This document shows positions 33,205-43,682 of a stretch of 64,000 bases of DNA, piece by piece (position 1 is the first letter of the stretch; the number at the start of each line of letters is the position of its first letter). This stretch comes from Cordylochernes scorpioides. Taxonomy: Eukaryota > Arthropoda > Arachnida > Pseudoscorpiones > Chernetidae. The notes under the pieces were generated by a model that was not told the origin of the DNA, ran no database searches, and saw nothing but the letters and a program-made list of their open reading frames with translations. Position numbers and translations under genes: made by a program. The DNA is taken from the NCBI GenBank assembly GCA_030710605.1, contig CP092870.1, positions 53,581,921 through 53,645,920 of the forward strand, given 5' to 3'.

Positions 33205-33441
33205 ATAAAAAGGCATATTTTGGATCAAAATATTATTTATTTTACCAATATTTCAGTTGGCTGAACGCCAACCTTTATCAAGGTATTATATTATATTAAT
33301 GTGTGTCAACAACAAACGTTATGTGGCGCTGAGTTTGTTGTTGACACACATTAAAATGTTATAATACCTTGATAAAGGCTGGCGTTCAGCCGATTGAAAT
33401 ATTGGTAAATGATATTTTGATCCAAAATATGCCTTTTTATT
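33205..33441. mobile_element. MITE family D, palindromic copy
   Basis: Arms of about 110 bp are near-perfect reverse complements: left ataaaaaggcatattttgga ... ttggctgaacgccaac, right ggcgttcagccga ... tccaaaatatgccttttta. Other copies are at 32,975-33,110 and 51,936-52,100. All share an internal cggcgctgagtttgt-like centre. Confidence 0.8.
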
Positions 33442-33759
33442 TAAAGATATATTTATGGATTTCTCTATTTTCAAAAAAATAGTATCTATGGTGAAGTGAG
33501 TGAAGTTTTAGATTGAATGATTGCTTAAAAAGTTCCCAAGAAGACCGAGAAATGTCAACTTACTTCAGAGCTCCCCCAGTTGGATCTCCCCACTTCCCCT
33601 TCTACGCCCAACTTCCTCAACCGGCCTCACTATTTTAGGTCATCCTTAAGTATTGTCACTTCAGTCTTAAATCCGCGAACATCTTCGAAGTGTGGAATAT
33701 TGTCATTAATTATGTATTTTACTTGATAAATATAAAGTCTATATAAGATTATACAAGGG

Positions 33760-34130
33760 TCACTCCAAAAGGTTTTTAATATCACTTATTTTTATTAAAG
33801 CTGCAACTTCAAATTTTTAGAGTTTCTCAAAGTAATCACCCTTATCACCTATGCAAGATTTCATCCGTGAAAACCAATTATTGAAGCACTTACACCAGTC
33901 ATCTTCAGGGATGTAATTTACGGCATTTATAAAGGCTTGCAGTGTTTCATCATTAGGGTCAAATTTTATCCCTTTCAACAATAACCTAACTTTTGTAAAT
34001 TAAAAAAGTCATGAGGTGTTAGGTCTGGTGAATATGATGGATGAGTGACTAATTGGACAACCGAGTTAGCGAAAAAGTCTAATCTTTGGGCTGAGGTGTG
34101 CGGTCTTGTAAATATATAAGCTTGGATTAG
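33760..34130 (-). pseudogene. Mariner transposase C-terminal fragment
   Basis: The minus strand carries HPSYSPDLTPHDFF, the conserved region with the third catalytic Asp of mariners, followed by a broken frame of the expected C-terminal length. The end near 33,760 begins acaagggtcactccaaaagg, like a mariner TIR. It is a different lineage from the element at 3,990-5,160. Several stops. Confidence 0.65.
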
Positions 34131-34399
34131 AGAGCTACGGCTATTTCGGCAATATTAAGTGTAATATGTATATGACCAATTAAGAAAGGAAAGTTTATAA
34201 TAAAATTATTTTAAGAATGAGAAACAGATGAATAAAATATAATTATATTAAAAGAACTTATAAAAAAAAAACTAAAACTGACCCTATTATAGGTCTAAGA
34301 GCACCAAAGATAATTAATTTCTTTTAAAATAAAACTAAATTTTAGCGAGAAATAAAATGTGGATAATGAATTTCTTTTTATACAATTAAAAAAAAGCAT

Positions 34400-34570
34400 T
34401 TGTTACAGGCCATGATAATCTTTATCGGTAGTTTGCAAAAGTCTTTTGCTATAGGTACACCACATGTCTGTCTACACATGTAGAGAACATTTCGACTTTT
34501 ACATATACAAAGTTACATAGCCCGGTTTGAATAGTTGCATACACTAGTAGGGTATGTGCAAAAATCCATT
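34400..34570 (-). mobile_element. SINE fragment (minus strand)
   Basis: The reverse complement includes acatgtgtagacagacatgt, gcaaaagacttttgcaaact and atcatggcctgtaac, matching the 3' body of the SINE at 28,080-28,180. Diverged. Confidence 0.45.
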
Positions 34571-34784
34571 GAATTAGTGAAAAAAGAGGTAGGGAATAAT
34601 TTTAACCCATTTTTCCAAGAAATTTGTTCAAGGAAATGAACGTATGGTGTTAAGCATAGGAATTGGAGCAATATAAAGTATTTGGAATTTCAGAGATCTT
34701 TCTGTTTTTATTGAGTATCCGTTCCAGGATATCTTTATAAAAGAATTTAATAACAACAATGGAGATTTCATGGTGAATTAACCT

Positions 34785-37300
34785 ATCAAGGACCAGAAGT
34801 ATGAACGGTTTCAAGGATCAGACGAGTGGACGCTACCAAGGACCTGATGGATGAACGCTATCATGGACCAGATGGGTGAACGCTATCAAGGACCAGAAGT
34901 ATGAACGGTTTCAAGGATCAGACGAGTGGACGCTACCAAGGACCTGATGGATGAACGCTTTCAAGGATCAGACGAGTGGACGCTACCAAGGACCTGATGG
35001 ATGAACGCTATCATGGACCAGATGGGTGAACGCTATCAAGGACCAGATGGGTGAACGCTATCAAGGACCTGATGGGTGAACGCTATCAAGGACCTGATGG
35101 ATGAACGTTATCAAGGACCAGATGGGTGAACGCTATCAAGGACCAGATCGATGAACGTTATCAAGGACCAGATGGATGAACGCTATCAAGGACCTGATGG
35201 GTGAACGTTATCAAGGACCAGATGGGTGAACGCTATCAAGGACCTGATGGATGAACGCTATCAAGGACCTGAAGGGTGAACGCTATCAAGGACCTGATGG
35301 GTGAACGTTATCAAGGACCAGATGGGTGAACGCTATCAAGGACCAGATGGGTGGACGCTATCAAGGACCTGATGGATGAACGCTATCAAGGACCAGAGGG
35401 ATGAACGTTATCAAGGACCAGATGGGTAAACGCTTTCAAGGACCAGATGGATGAACGCTATCAAGGACCTGAAGGGTGAACGCTATCAAGGACCAGATGG
35501 GTGAACGCTATCAAGGACCTGATGGATGAACGCTATCAAGGACCAGATGGGTGAACGCTATCAAGGACCAGATGGGTGAACGCTATCAAGGACCAGATGG
35601 GTGAGCGCTATCAAGGACCAGAGGGATGAACGTTATCAAGGACCAGATGGGTGAACGCTTTCAAGGACCAGATGGGTGAACGCTATCAAGGACCTGAAGG
35701 GTGAACGCTATCAAGGACCAGATGGATGAACGTTATCAAGGACCAGATGGATGAACGCTATCAAGGACCAGATGGGTGGACGCTATCAAGGACCTGATGG
35801 ATGAACGCTATCAAGGACCAGATGGATGAACGTTATCAAGGACCAGATGGGTGAACGCTATCAAGGACCAGATGGGTGAACGCTATCACGGACCTGATGG
35901 ATGAACGCTATCAAGGACCAGATGGGTGAACGCTATCAAGGACCAGATGGATGAACGCTATCAAGGACCAGATGGATGAACGCTATCAAGGACCAGACGG
36001 GTGAACGCTATCAAGAACCAGATGGGTGAACGCTAACAAGGACCAGATGGATGAACGCTATTAAGGACCAGACGGGTGAACGCTATCAAGGACCAGATGG
36101 GTGAACGCTAACAAAGACCAGATGGATGAACGCTATCAAGGACCAGATGGATGAACGCTATCAAGGACCAGATGGATGAACGCTATCAAAGACCAGATGG
36201 ATGAACGCTATCAAGGACCAGATGGGTAAACGTTATCAAGGACCAGATGGATGAACGTTATCAAGGACCAGATGGATGAACGCTATCAAGGACCTGATGG
36301 ATGAACGCTATCATGGACCAGATGGGTGAACGCTATCAAGGACCTGATGGATGAACGCTATCAAGGACCTGAAGGGTGAACGCTATCAAGGACCAGAGGG
36401 ATGAACGTTATCAAGGACCAGATGGGTGAACGCTTTCAAGGACCAGATGGATGAACGCTATCAAGGACCTGAAGGGTGAACGCTATCAAGGACCAGATGG
36501 GTGAACGCTATCAAGGACCTGATGGATGAACGCTATCAAGGACCAGATGGGTGAACGCTACCAAGGACCAGATGGGTGAACGCTATCAAGGACCAGATGG
36601 GTGAGCGCTATCAAGGACCAGAGGGATGAACGTTATCAAGGACCAGATGGGTGAACGCTTTCAAGGACCAGATGGGTGAACGCTATCAAGGACCTGAAGG
36701 GTGAACGCTATCAAGGACCAGATGGATGAACGTTATCAAGGACCAGATGGATGAACGCTATCAAGGACCAGATGGGTGGACGCTATCAAGGACCTGATGG
36801 ATGAACGCTATCAAGGACCAGATGGATGAACGTTATCAAGGACCAGATGGGTGAACGCTATCAAGGACCAGATGGGTGAACGCTATCACGGACCTGATGG
36901 ATGAACGCTATCAAGGACCAGATGGGTGAACGCTATCAAGGACCAGATGGATGAACGCTATCAAGGACCAGATGGATGAACGCTATCAAGGACCAGACGG
37001 GTGAAAGCTATCAAGAACCAGATGGGTGAACGCTAACAAGGACCAGATGGATGAACGCTATCAAGGATCAGACGAGTGGACGCTATCAAGGACCAGATGG
37101 GTGAACGCTAACAAGGACCAGATGGATGAACGCTATCAAGGACCAGATGGATGAACGCTATCAAAGACCAGATGGATGAACGCTATCAAGGACCAGATGG
37201 GTAAACGTTATCAAGGACCAGATGGATGAACGTTATCAAGGACCAGATGGATGAACGCTATCAAGGACCAGATGGGTGGACGCGATCAAGAACCAGATAG
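34785..37300. repeat. 25-bp satellite array with 1,000-bp higher-order duplication
   Basis: About 100 copies of a 25-bp unit (gatgggtgaacgctatcaag plus gacca/gacct). Variant units appear in the same order at 35,391-36,060 and 36,391-37,060, at an offset of exactly 1,000 bp (40 units): for example gtgagcgcta at 35,601 and 36,601, and gaagggtgaa at 35,471 and 36,471. Towards the right end the offset becomes 975 bp, showing loss of one unit. At the left edge (34,800-35,000) a shorter duplication with gatcagacgagtggacgcta is seen. Not coding, and there are no spacers. Confidence 0.95.
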
Positions 37301-37354
37301 GTGAAAAAAATTGGTCAATCAAGGATACACCACTACCAAAAAGAGATGGTTTGT

Positions 37355-37420
37355 TAGTGTCCATCAAATCGATTTCGACTTTTGATGAGTATATGGACAA
37401 ATATTCTCAAATTTGATGAA
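37355..37420 (-). repeat. Short LINE 3'-tail repeat
   Basis: The segment gtccatcaaatcgatttcga cttttgat, then atatggacaaatattct, matches 29,084-29,150, the end of the RTE-like fragment. It directly follows the 25-bp satellite. Confidence 0.5.
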
Positions 37421-37529
37421 AGGAGTGGTAGAAGACATTTTAAAAAATTATCATTCCAAGCATACGTGGTACCGCCCAAGAAAATAATGGTAAGTAGTTA
37501 GAGATTACTTTTACTGTAAATACATAACA

Positions 37530-37786
37530 AATAAGTTTATATAAAAGGGCGTACCTGGATCTGTAAAGAAAAAAAAACAATTTTTTCTCAAAATATTTCG
37601 AGAGATGGCTCCCTTTTTATCAATTTATTGCACAGTAAACTTAATTCACAAATTATTATATATCACATGAAAACAACTTTGTAACTGGTCAAAAAGAGGG
37701 AGCTATCTCTCGAAATATTTTGAGGAAAAAATTGTTCATTTTTTCTTCACAGATCCAGGTACGCCCTTTTATATATAAACTTATTT
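37530..37786. mobile_element. MITE family E, palindromic copy
   Basis: Ends aaataagtttata(ta)aaagggcg are reverse complements, followed by cgtacctggatctgtaaaga and its mirror. Arms of about 110 bp include tctcaaaatatttcgagaga against tctctcgaaatattttgagg. A shorter relative is at 54,565-54,666. Confidence 0.8.
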
Positions 37787-37929
37787 AATGGATTGCCTTT
37801 TGACTCACACTTAACAAATAGTTTGACTGAGCACGTTAGATAATTTGTTCTCACACTGGCGGGGTTACATTTTTGTCGAGGCCCAATCAAGCCATTTTTT
37901 CTACAGAGCAAAGTGTCCAATGCGGGATT

Positions 37930-38300
37930 TATTTATTTATTTTAATACACAAAACGCGATATCCCGGCTAGGGATAATTGCGTCGATTTACATTTTTAAA
38001 CAGAAACAGTTCTAAACATATTATACAATAAAAAATATTTAAAAATAAAATAAAGAAACAATCATTTATATTAGGAACCTGAAACTTTTCAGTTTAGAAA
38101 GATAATCATAAATATATTTACAAAAATAGTTAAATCTGTGATAATTCTCTCTAGTATTTACAAATTGATATAGATCTACAACATTATTTACTGTCTGTTG
38201 TCTAGCGATAAAGAAGATTGGACATTCCAGCAGTAGGTGTCTTGAGTCCTGGATTTCGTTGCCACAATGGCAGCTAGAGTCTTCAACCGCTCCAATTTTT
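37930..38300 (-). pseudogene. 3' end of an R1-like LINE (minus strand)
   Basis: The minus strand gives SSCHCGNEIQDSRHLLLECP, a CxC...H...C C-terminal finger like the one in the LINE at 55.4-59.4 kb (SCFCGK...SIHLLLECPIF). It is followed by about 70 residues, a stop, a 3' UTR and the tail (gggatatcgcgttttgtgta, then aaataaataaata). This is a 5'-truncated insertion. Confidence 0.65.
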
Positions 38301-38394
38301 GGTTATAAAAACCCTTAAAAATATCCATGGTTCGTTGTTAACTGGGTATTATAAAAATTGGAATATAAAAATGTTGGAATTCCAAACGGTAAAA

Positions 38395-38460
38395 AGCATG
38401 GGATTTAAAGCCGGGTCATGGCTGTCGGAAATAGATAGTTTATACCCCTGCTTCATCAAT
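38395..38460 (-). mobile_element. SINE head fragment (minus strand)
   Basis: The reverse complement tttccgacagccatgacccg gctttaaatcccatgc corresponds to the B-box area of the SINE at 15,690-15,935 (tttcgacagcaatgactcgg). Body missing. Confidence 0.4.
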
Positions 38461-38689
38461 CCTGGCACGTGGCGTAGAGGAAAGGAATTGATGAAGTCGC
38501 TATAAAGTTTGTTTTACGATCTGAGGTCTCTTATTTACAACAATAACTATTAAGTACCACTTGAATGCGTTAACTATATTCGTTTATGTTCTACTCTAAT
38601 TGCTTGAATATTCATTATTATGTAAATTCTTTTAAACATATTTTGTATAATTATGCATAGAACAAGGCCATTATAAAATTTATAGGTAG

Positions 38690-38830
38690 TATTTGGCGAC
38701 TGTTTTTACTGGAGTGCGTCACATGTCTACACGTGTGGGAAGTAATATACATTTTGTACTTACAAGTGTGACATTCACCCATTTGGTTTCTTGCATTCAC
38801 TGGTGTGATTGAAATTTTACAAGTATTCTA
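38690..38830 (-). mobile_element. SINE body fragment (minus strand)
   Basis: The reverse complement has aaccaaatgggtgaatgtca, cacacgtgtagacatgtga and cagtaaaaacagtcgcca, matching the body at 28,025-28,130. Confidence 0.55.
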
Positions 38831-38879
38831 GGAAATCTTTCAGTTCTGTAATGAATATTCCTATAATTCATTTATTACA

Positions 38880-39000
38880 AAACACATGCTATATTTTTAT
38901 TTATTACCAGTTACAAATAAGACACGCTATATCCGATCTGGATAATTGCGCGTGAAACTACAATAATTCATATTGTAGTAGAGTAGTTAACAAAAATTAT
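38880..39000 (-). repeat. LINE/SINE 3' tail
   Basis: The segment tttttatttattaccagtta, then gacacgctatatccgatctg gataattgcgcg, parallels in reverse the tails at 37,930 and 61,060. It may be the 3' end of the LINE fragment at 39,718-39,954. Confidence 0.45.
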
Positions 39001-39063
39001 CAAAAAGAAAATAAACAATTAAGAAAAAGAGCATTTCGGCTACATGAACTCAGTAGAATTTAG

Positions 39064-39154
39064 TTAAAATATATAAGGATTAAAAGATTACATGAGGAGC
39101 AATAAATCTAAAAAGAAGCTCCTCATGTAATCTTTTAATCCTTATATATTTTAA
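39064..39154. repeat. Perfect 37-bp inverted repeat
   Basis: Arm 39,064-39,100 (starting ttaaaatatataaggatt, ending catgaggagc) and arm 39,118-39,154 are exact reverse complements separated by 17 bases. Both are inside probable LINE 3' sequence. Confidence 0.9.
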
Positions 39155-39717
39155 AAAAGAGCATTATATAAACATATACGTTAAACAAATAAGCAACAAC
39201 ATAAGCAGATAGAAGAAATCGCAAGGTAGTTATTTACAATATGTTAAGCAATGATGAAAGTTGATTTAATGAGGTTTTCTATAATAATTAGTATCGTGGA
39301 GAAAGAAAGTTGATCAAGTTGAGCTATTTACAATGAGTTATATTCTAAAGTGAATTATTAATTATAAACATTGATGTAAATCAAGTCGCATAGTAGTGTA
39401 GTTCCTCAAGCCACATATTATATGTGGATATTTGCGTGTAAATGTTCAATCTATTTTATGTACATAGTGTCAAAATATATATACAATTTATTTCTAGTTT
39501 CTAGTTAAATTTACATTTTAGTACAATAATTGTACAAGAAAAGAGTTTATTTACACACATATTATCGAAAACGTTCAATATATTGTTAGAAATATAATCA
39601 CTAAATTAATGGTATAAATATAGAGAATGCTTTAAAATAATAAAACCTATACTAAATAAAACTAAAATTTTCAATTCATTGATGTAATTCAGATCCACGG
39701 CATTTAAGATAGAGTCT

Positions 39718-39954
39718 TCAGAATGTGTTCAATTTTCTATATTCTTTACTGGAAACCATTTGGCTTAAACTGGAACTGTTCATTTGACGTTGTGTTCTCA
39801 GATCTGCAACAAGTGGGCACCGGATTAAAATATGCTCAGGGTTGTGATCTTCTTGGTCACATATGCAGATTGAAGAATCAATTCTGCCAATTATATGTGC
39901 AATTGTCTTGTCTGATGGATAAGTGAAATTATCCAAAGAGCCAGATGACAACAA
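39718..39954 (-). pseudogene. LINE C-terminal fragment
   Basis: The 78-codon frame has GSLDNFTYPSDKTIAHIIGR, then SSICICDQEDHNPEHILIRCP, a zinc-finger end of the CxC...H...C type found at the C-terminus of Jockey/R1-type LINE proteins, and a stop 25 residues later. No RT is attached. Confidence 0.6.
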
Positions 39955-40060
39955 CTGCTTTTCACATGTGTAGACATGTGATGCACATACAGTAAAAGTT
40001 GTCGCTAACTTCTACCCACCATCATTAGCATGGCCTGTACCACGTGTACTAGGGATAATT
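39955..40060 (+). mobile_element. SINE 3' part
   Basis: Nearly the same as 28,078-28,180 (aactgcttttcacatgtgta, cttctacccaccat, catggcctgtacca). Head absent; starts abruptly beside the LINE fragment. Confidence 0.6.
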
Positions 40061-40179
40061 AAAAAAGATGACTTCACTCGAGAAAGAGATTTATTTAAAT
40101 TTCTAGATTAGTAGCGAACTGAATTTGTTCTAAACAGTTGAATATAATGGTGCTAGACTATTTCAGATAGATGATTGGC

Positions 40180-40510
40180 TCTATTGGCTATGGTTCAAAA
40201 CATTATCTTCTATATGTAAAATAGTACAAAAGTGAATTTGTACTTGGGCGTTCTCACGCCCTTCCGGCCTAAATACCTGTTTCATGGTTTTTCAGGATGC
40301 CTCAAACACCAGCATTTTTAGTCGTTGAGGTACAGCTTGCACCACACTGACGAGGGCCAACAGCCCGAAACGCGTACGTGGTTAGCTTTTCTTTATTAAT
40401 CAAGAAACGGTATTTAGCCAATTCTGGAATAATTAAAAACCAACGATTAGTTGATATTTATTCCGATAGATGGCTCAAGCCATCAGCAACTTTCAGTTGC
40501 ACGATCAAGA
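40180..40510 (-). repeat. Dispersed repeat family B, inverted copy
   Basis: Carries, reversed, the family-B phrases: gagggccaacagcccgaaac, attaatcaagaaacggtatt, gatggctcaagccatcagca, aactttcagttgcacgat. Confidence 0.6.
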
Positions 40511-40733
40511 AATGCCTTTTTTCTTAAATTATCTTCTAAGTTATGATATTGTCCTCTTTCTTGATGTATAACCCGGATTCCTGGAGCCACCACGTACTAA
40601 AGTCGCCAACTATCCGGGTTGAGACTTCACGTCTAATGGTGAACACCCAGTTTATAAGATGTCGACAGATCGATTTGTACTGGGGAATGTTTGTCCTCTA
40701 AACTGGAGCTAAATAGTAGTAGTAACATAAAGG

Positions 40734-41577
40734 TAACTCAGGCTCCTGGAGTTTATCCATAGATCGCCAACTATCCGGGCTGTCCTGTAGTTTAGAAGTC
40801 TGTCTTGGTAGCCTTAGTGAACCAGTTCACCAAGTGTATTACTAGTAACATAAAGGTAACCCAGGCTCCTGGAGCGTATCCATAGATCGCCAACTACCCA
40901 GGCTGTCCGGTGGTTTAGGAGTCTGTCTTGGTAGCCTTAGTGAACCAGTTCACCAAGTGTATTACTAGTAACATAAAGGTAACCCAGGCTCCTGGAGCGT
41001 ATCCATAGATCGCCAACTACCCGGGCTGTCCGGTGGTTTAGGAGTCTGTCTTGGTAGCCTTAGTGAACCAGTTAACCAAGTGTATTACTAGTAACATAAA
41101 GGTAACTCAGGCTCCTGGAGTGTATCCATAGATCGCCAACTACCCGGGTTGTCCTGTAGTTTAGGAGTCTGTCTTGGTAGCCTTAGTGAACTAGTTCACC
41201 AAGTGTATTACTAGTAACATAAAGGTAACCCAGGCTCCTGGAGCGTATCCATAGATCGCCAACTACCCGGGCTGTCCGGTGGTTTAGGAGTCTGTCTTGG
41301 TAGCCTTAGTGAACCAGTTCACCAAGTGTATTACTAGTAACATAAAGGTAACTCAGGCTCCTGGAGTGTATCCATAGATCGCCAACTACCCGGGTTGTCC
41401 TGTAGTTTAGGAGTCTGTCTTGGTAGCCTTAGTGAACCAGTTCACCAAGTGTATTACTAGTAACATAAAGGTAACTCAGGCTCCTGGAGCGTATCCATAG
41501 ATCGCCAACTATCCGGGCTGTCCTGTAGTTTAGGAGTCTGTCTTGGTAGCCTTAGTGAACCAGTTCACCAAGTGTTT
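40734..41577 (+). repeat. 123-bp tandem array, seven units
   Basis: Unit starts (taac(t/c)caggctcctggag) fall at 40,734, 40,857, 40,980, 41,103, 41,226, 41,349 and 41,472, exactly 123 bp apart; the last unit is incomplete. Two sub-types alternate irregularly (taactc with gtgtatcc or gttta; taaccc with gcgtatcc). A diverged partial unit precedes at about 40,575. 123 is divisible by 3, but stops occur in the unit and no conserved peptide is seen. Confidence 0.95.
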
Positions 41578-41579
41578 CC

Positions 41580-42075
41580 AGGCCGGCTTGTTTCTTGGTA
41601 GATTAAATAGGGCAGTGTCGTTGAATGAGGGCAGTCCAAGAAGTGTAGCCGTCTGAAATCGCTATAGTTCAAATGCTGAAAGAGCTAAATGTCTTGAAAA
41701 CATATTTCTACAATCACAAAAGTTACAGAATAGTGTCGAATTATCACAGAATATTTTTTTACTATTTGAATATATTTTTCATTTATAAAAATTACACATA
41801 TAATAATTTAAAATGTATTAGGATATGCAGAGGTTTCTTTTTAAACACATGGGGTTTATTTTAAAAAGCAATCACCTTGCTTTTTAGATAAAACATTTTT
41901 ATGCAAACGAAAGTTATATCATGAGATGATAGAAAATATTAGATAAGAGTAATCATAGCTCATCAACGGTGAACTCTTTCAGCAGTTTCGCCAAATTTTC
42001 TCTAATCCCCCCACTCTAGTGTGTTATTTCAATGGAAGTTATAAAACAGTTTTTAAAAAGCAGTAGATTACACAA
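41580..42075. other. AT-rich spacer
   Basis: No supported features. Confidence 0.4.
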
Positions 42076-42079
42076 AAGA

Positions 42080-42790
42080 AGAATAAACTATGTTAAAAAT
42101 AGTACAAAGTGAAATTGTACTGGGATCAAGTGGAGAAATTAAGAAAAAGGTATCTCTCATGATTGTGCAACTAAAAGTTGCTGATGGCTTGCGCCATCTG
42201 TCGTAATGTATATCAACTATTCGTTTATTTTTACTTAATTCTGGATTGCCCAAATACCGTTTCTTGATTAATCAAGAAAAGATAACCACGTACACGTTTC
42301 GGGCTGTTGGCCCTCATTAGAATGGTGCACGCTGTACTTCAAAAACCAATTCCAGTTTCCAAATCAAAACCGAAACCGGCACCTTTAACGACCAAAACAC
42401 CTGGTCTTTGGGGCATCCTGAAATATCATGGTACAAGTTTTTGGGTCGGAAGGGCATGCGCACGCCAAACTATGCGAAAAATAGTACAAAGTGAAATTGT
42501 ACTGGGATCAGGTGAATAAATTAAGAAAAGGGCATCTTCTGATCGTGCAACTAAAAGTCACTGATGGTTGCGCCATCTATTGGAATAAATATCAATTAAT
42601 CGTATTTTTAATTAATCCGTAATAAACTTTAAACCGACCAAGTTAAGAGAAAAAATAGTACAAATGTGATATTATACTGGGATATGGTGCATAAATTATG
42701 AAAAAGGCATCTCCTTATCGTGCAACTGCTATCAGCAACTTTCAGTTGCACGATAAGGAGATGCCTTTTTCACAAATAAAGAGAGCTAAC
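42080..42790 (+). repeat. Dispersed repeat family B, three adjacent copies
   Basis: Copies at 42,080-42,260, 42,290-42,620 and 42,640-42,790. The last ends in a fold-back (aaaaaggcatctccttatcg tgcaactg mirrored by cagttgcacgataaggagat). The middle copy has the longest version, including gggctgttggccctcattag. Confidence 0.6.
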
Positions 42791-42828
42791 CACTGATGAG
42801 TCATGTTCTAGTATTTTCCGTTCAGTTT

Positions 42829-43040
42829 TGAAGGAGTTTTTAGTTAATGAAGGAGTTTTTTAATTAATGATTTTATTTAATCATACAAACATTACAATTA
42901 TAACATATTAGAAAGAAAAATAATCGGAAATACAGCAATCAAATTATATATGTGCTATCAAACAACAACAACAACAACAGAGTAGTCAAATATCAATAAA
43001 ATGTCATCAATGATAATAAGCTTGGAAATTAAATCCAACA
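42829..43040 (-). mobile_element. Copia 3' LTR
   Basis: 212 bp; on the plus strand TGAAGGAG...ATCCAACA, on the coding strand TGTTGGA...CTCCTTCA. Next to it on the inside (43,041-43,056) is the complement of a purine tract (aattaaaggggggctt on the coding strand), the expected polypurine primer. Confidence 0.85.
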
Positions 43041-43056
43041 AAGCCCCCCTTTAATT
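43041..43056 (-). promoter_or_regulatory. Copia polypurine tract
   Basis: The coding strand reads aattaaaggggggctt immediately before the LTR start TGTTGG. This is the plus-strand DNA priming site of the element. Confidence 0.75.
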
Positions 43057-43269
43057 TCAAGCTCGACAGACATTCATAGCTAAGCTGCTACGTCACAACG
43101 TGACGTCACGGTTTATGGTGGCGCTACTTGCCTGCCTTTCTTTGTTTACCGGAAAAATGTTAACATTTAGGCCTCAATACCAAATGAATATTATATACAC
43201 ACATTGATATCAAATAAAAATAACAATATACACACATTTTTACATTGAGTTGGTCTTATAATTAAATAA

Positions 43270-43682
43270 AGATAACAAATGGACTAATTTTTCCTTTGAT
43301 AAAGCCTTTGTTAAAAAGTCAGAAATATTGTCTTCAGTTTCATGTCAAAAATATTATTTTTCAATTTCTCATGTAAAAAAGCAATAGATATAACTAAATG
43401 ATTAGATTTATCAGTTGTTTGACCAGACTTAGTCAAAAATATTGATGCTTTGTTATCACAAAATATTTGTATTTTAACAAAATTAGATGTAATTTATTCA
43501 AAAAAGTATTGGATGTAAATGGCATTTTTTACAGCTTGAAGTAATCCACATATTTCGCTATCACAAGTTGAAAGACATGTGTTAGGAATAGTCTTACTTG
43601 ACCAAGAAATGAGATTTTTATCTACATAAAAGGTTAATCCAGCAGTTGATCTTGCTTTATTGGATCTCTGCCACAATTCCAT
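43270..43682 (-). pseudogene. Copia RNase H
   Basis: AYTDASWNCGRDPIK ends the previous frame. The RNase H continues here after a frameshift: ARSTAGLTFYVDKNLISWSS, then CLSTCDSEICGLLQAVKNAI, a stop at 43,494, and after it a DNKASIFLTKSGQTTDKSN block. The order fits Copia RNase H. Broken. Confidence 0.7.

Noticed and set aside
34785..37300. CRISPR-like regular repeats
   Set aside because: Units are contiguous 25-bp monomers without unique spacers; it is a satellite. The same holds for the 36-, 62-, 73-, 112- and 123-bp arrays.
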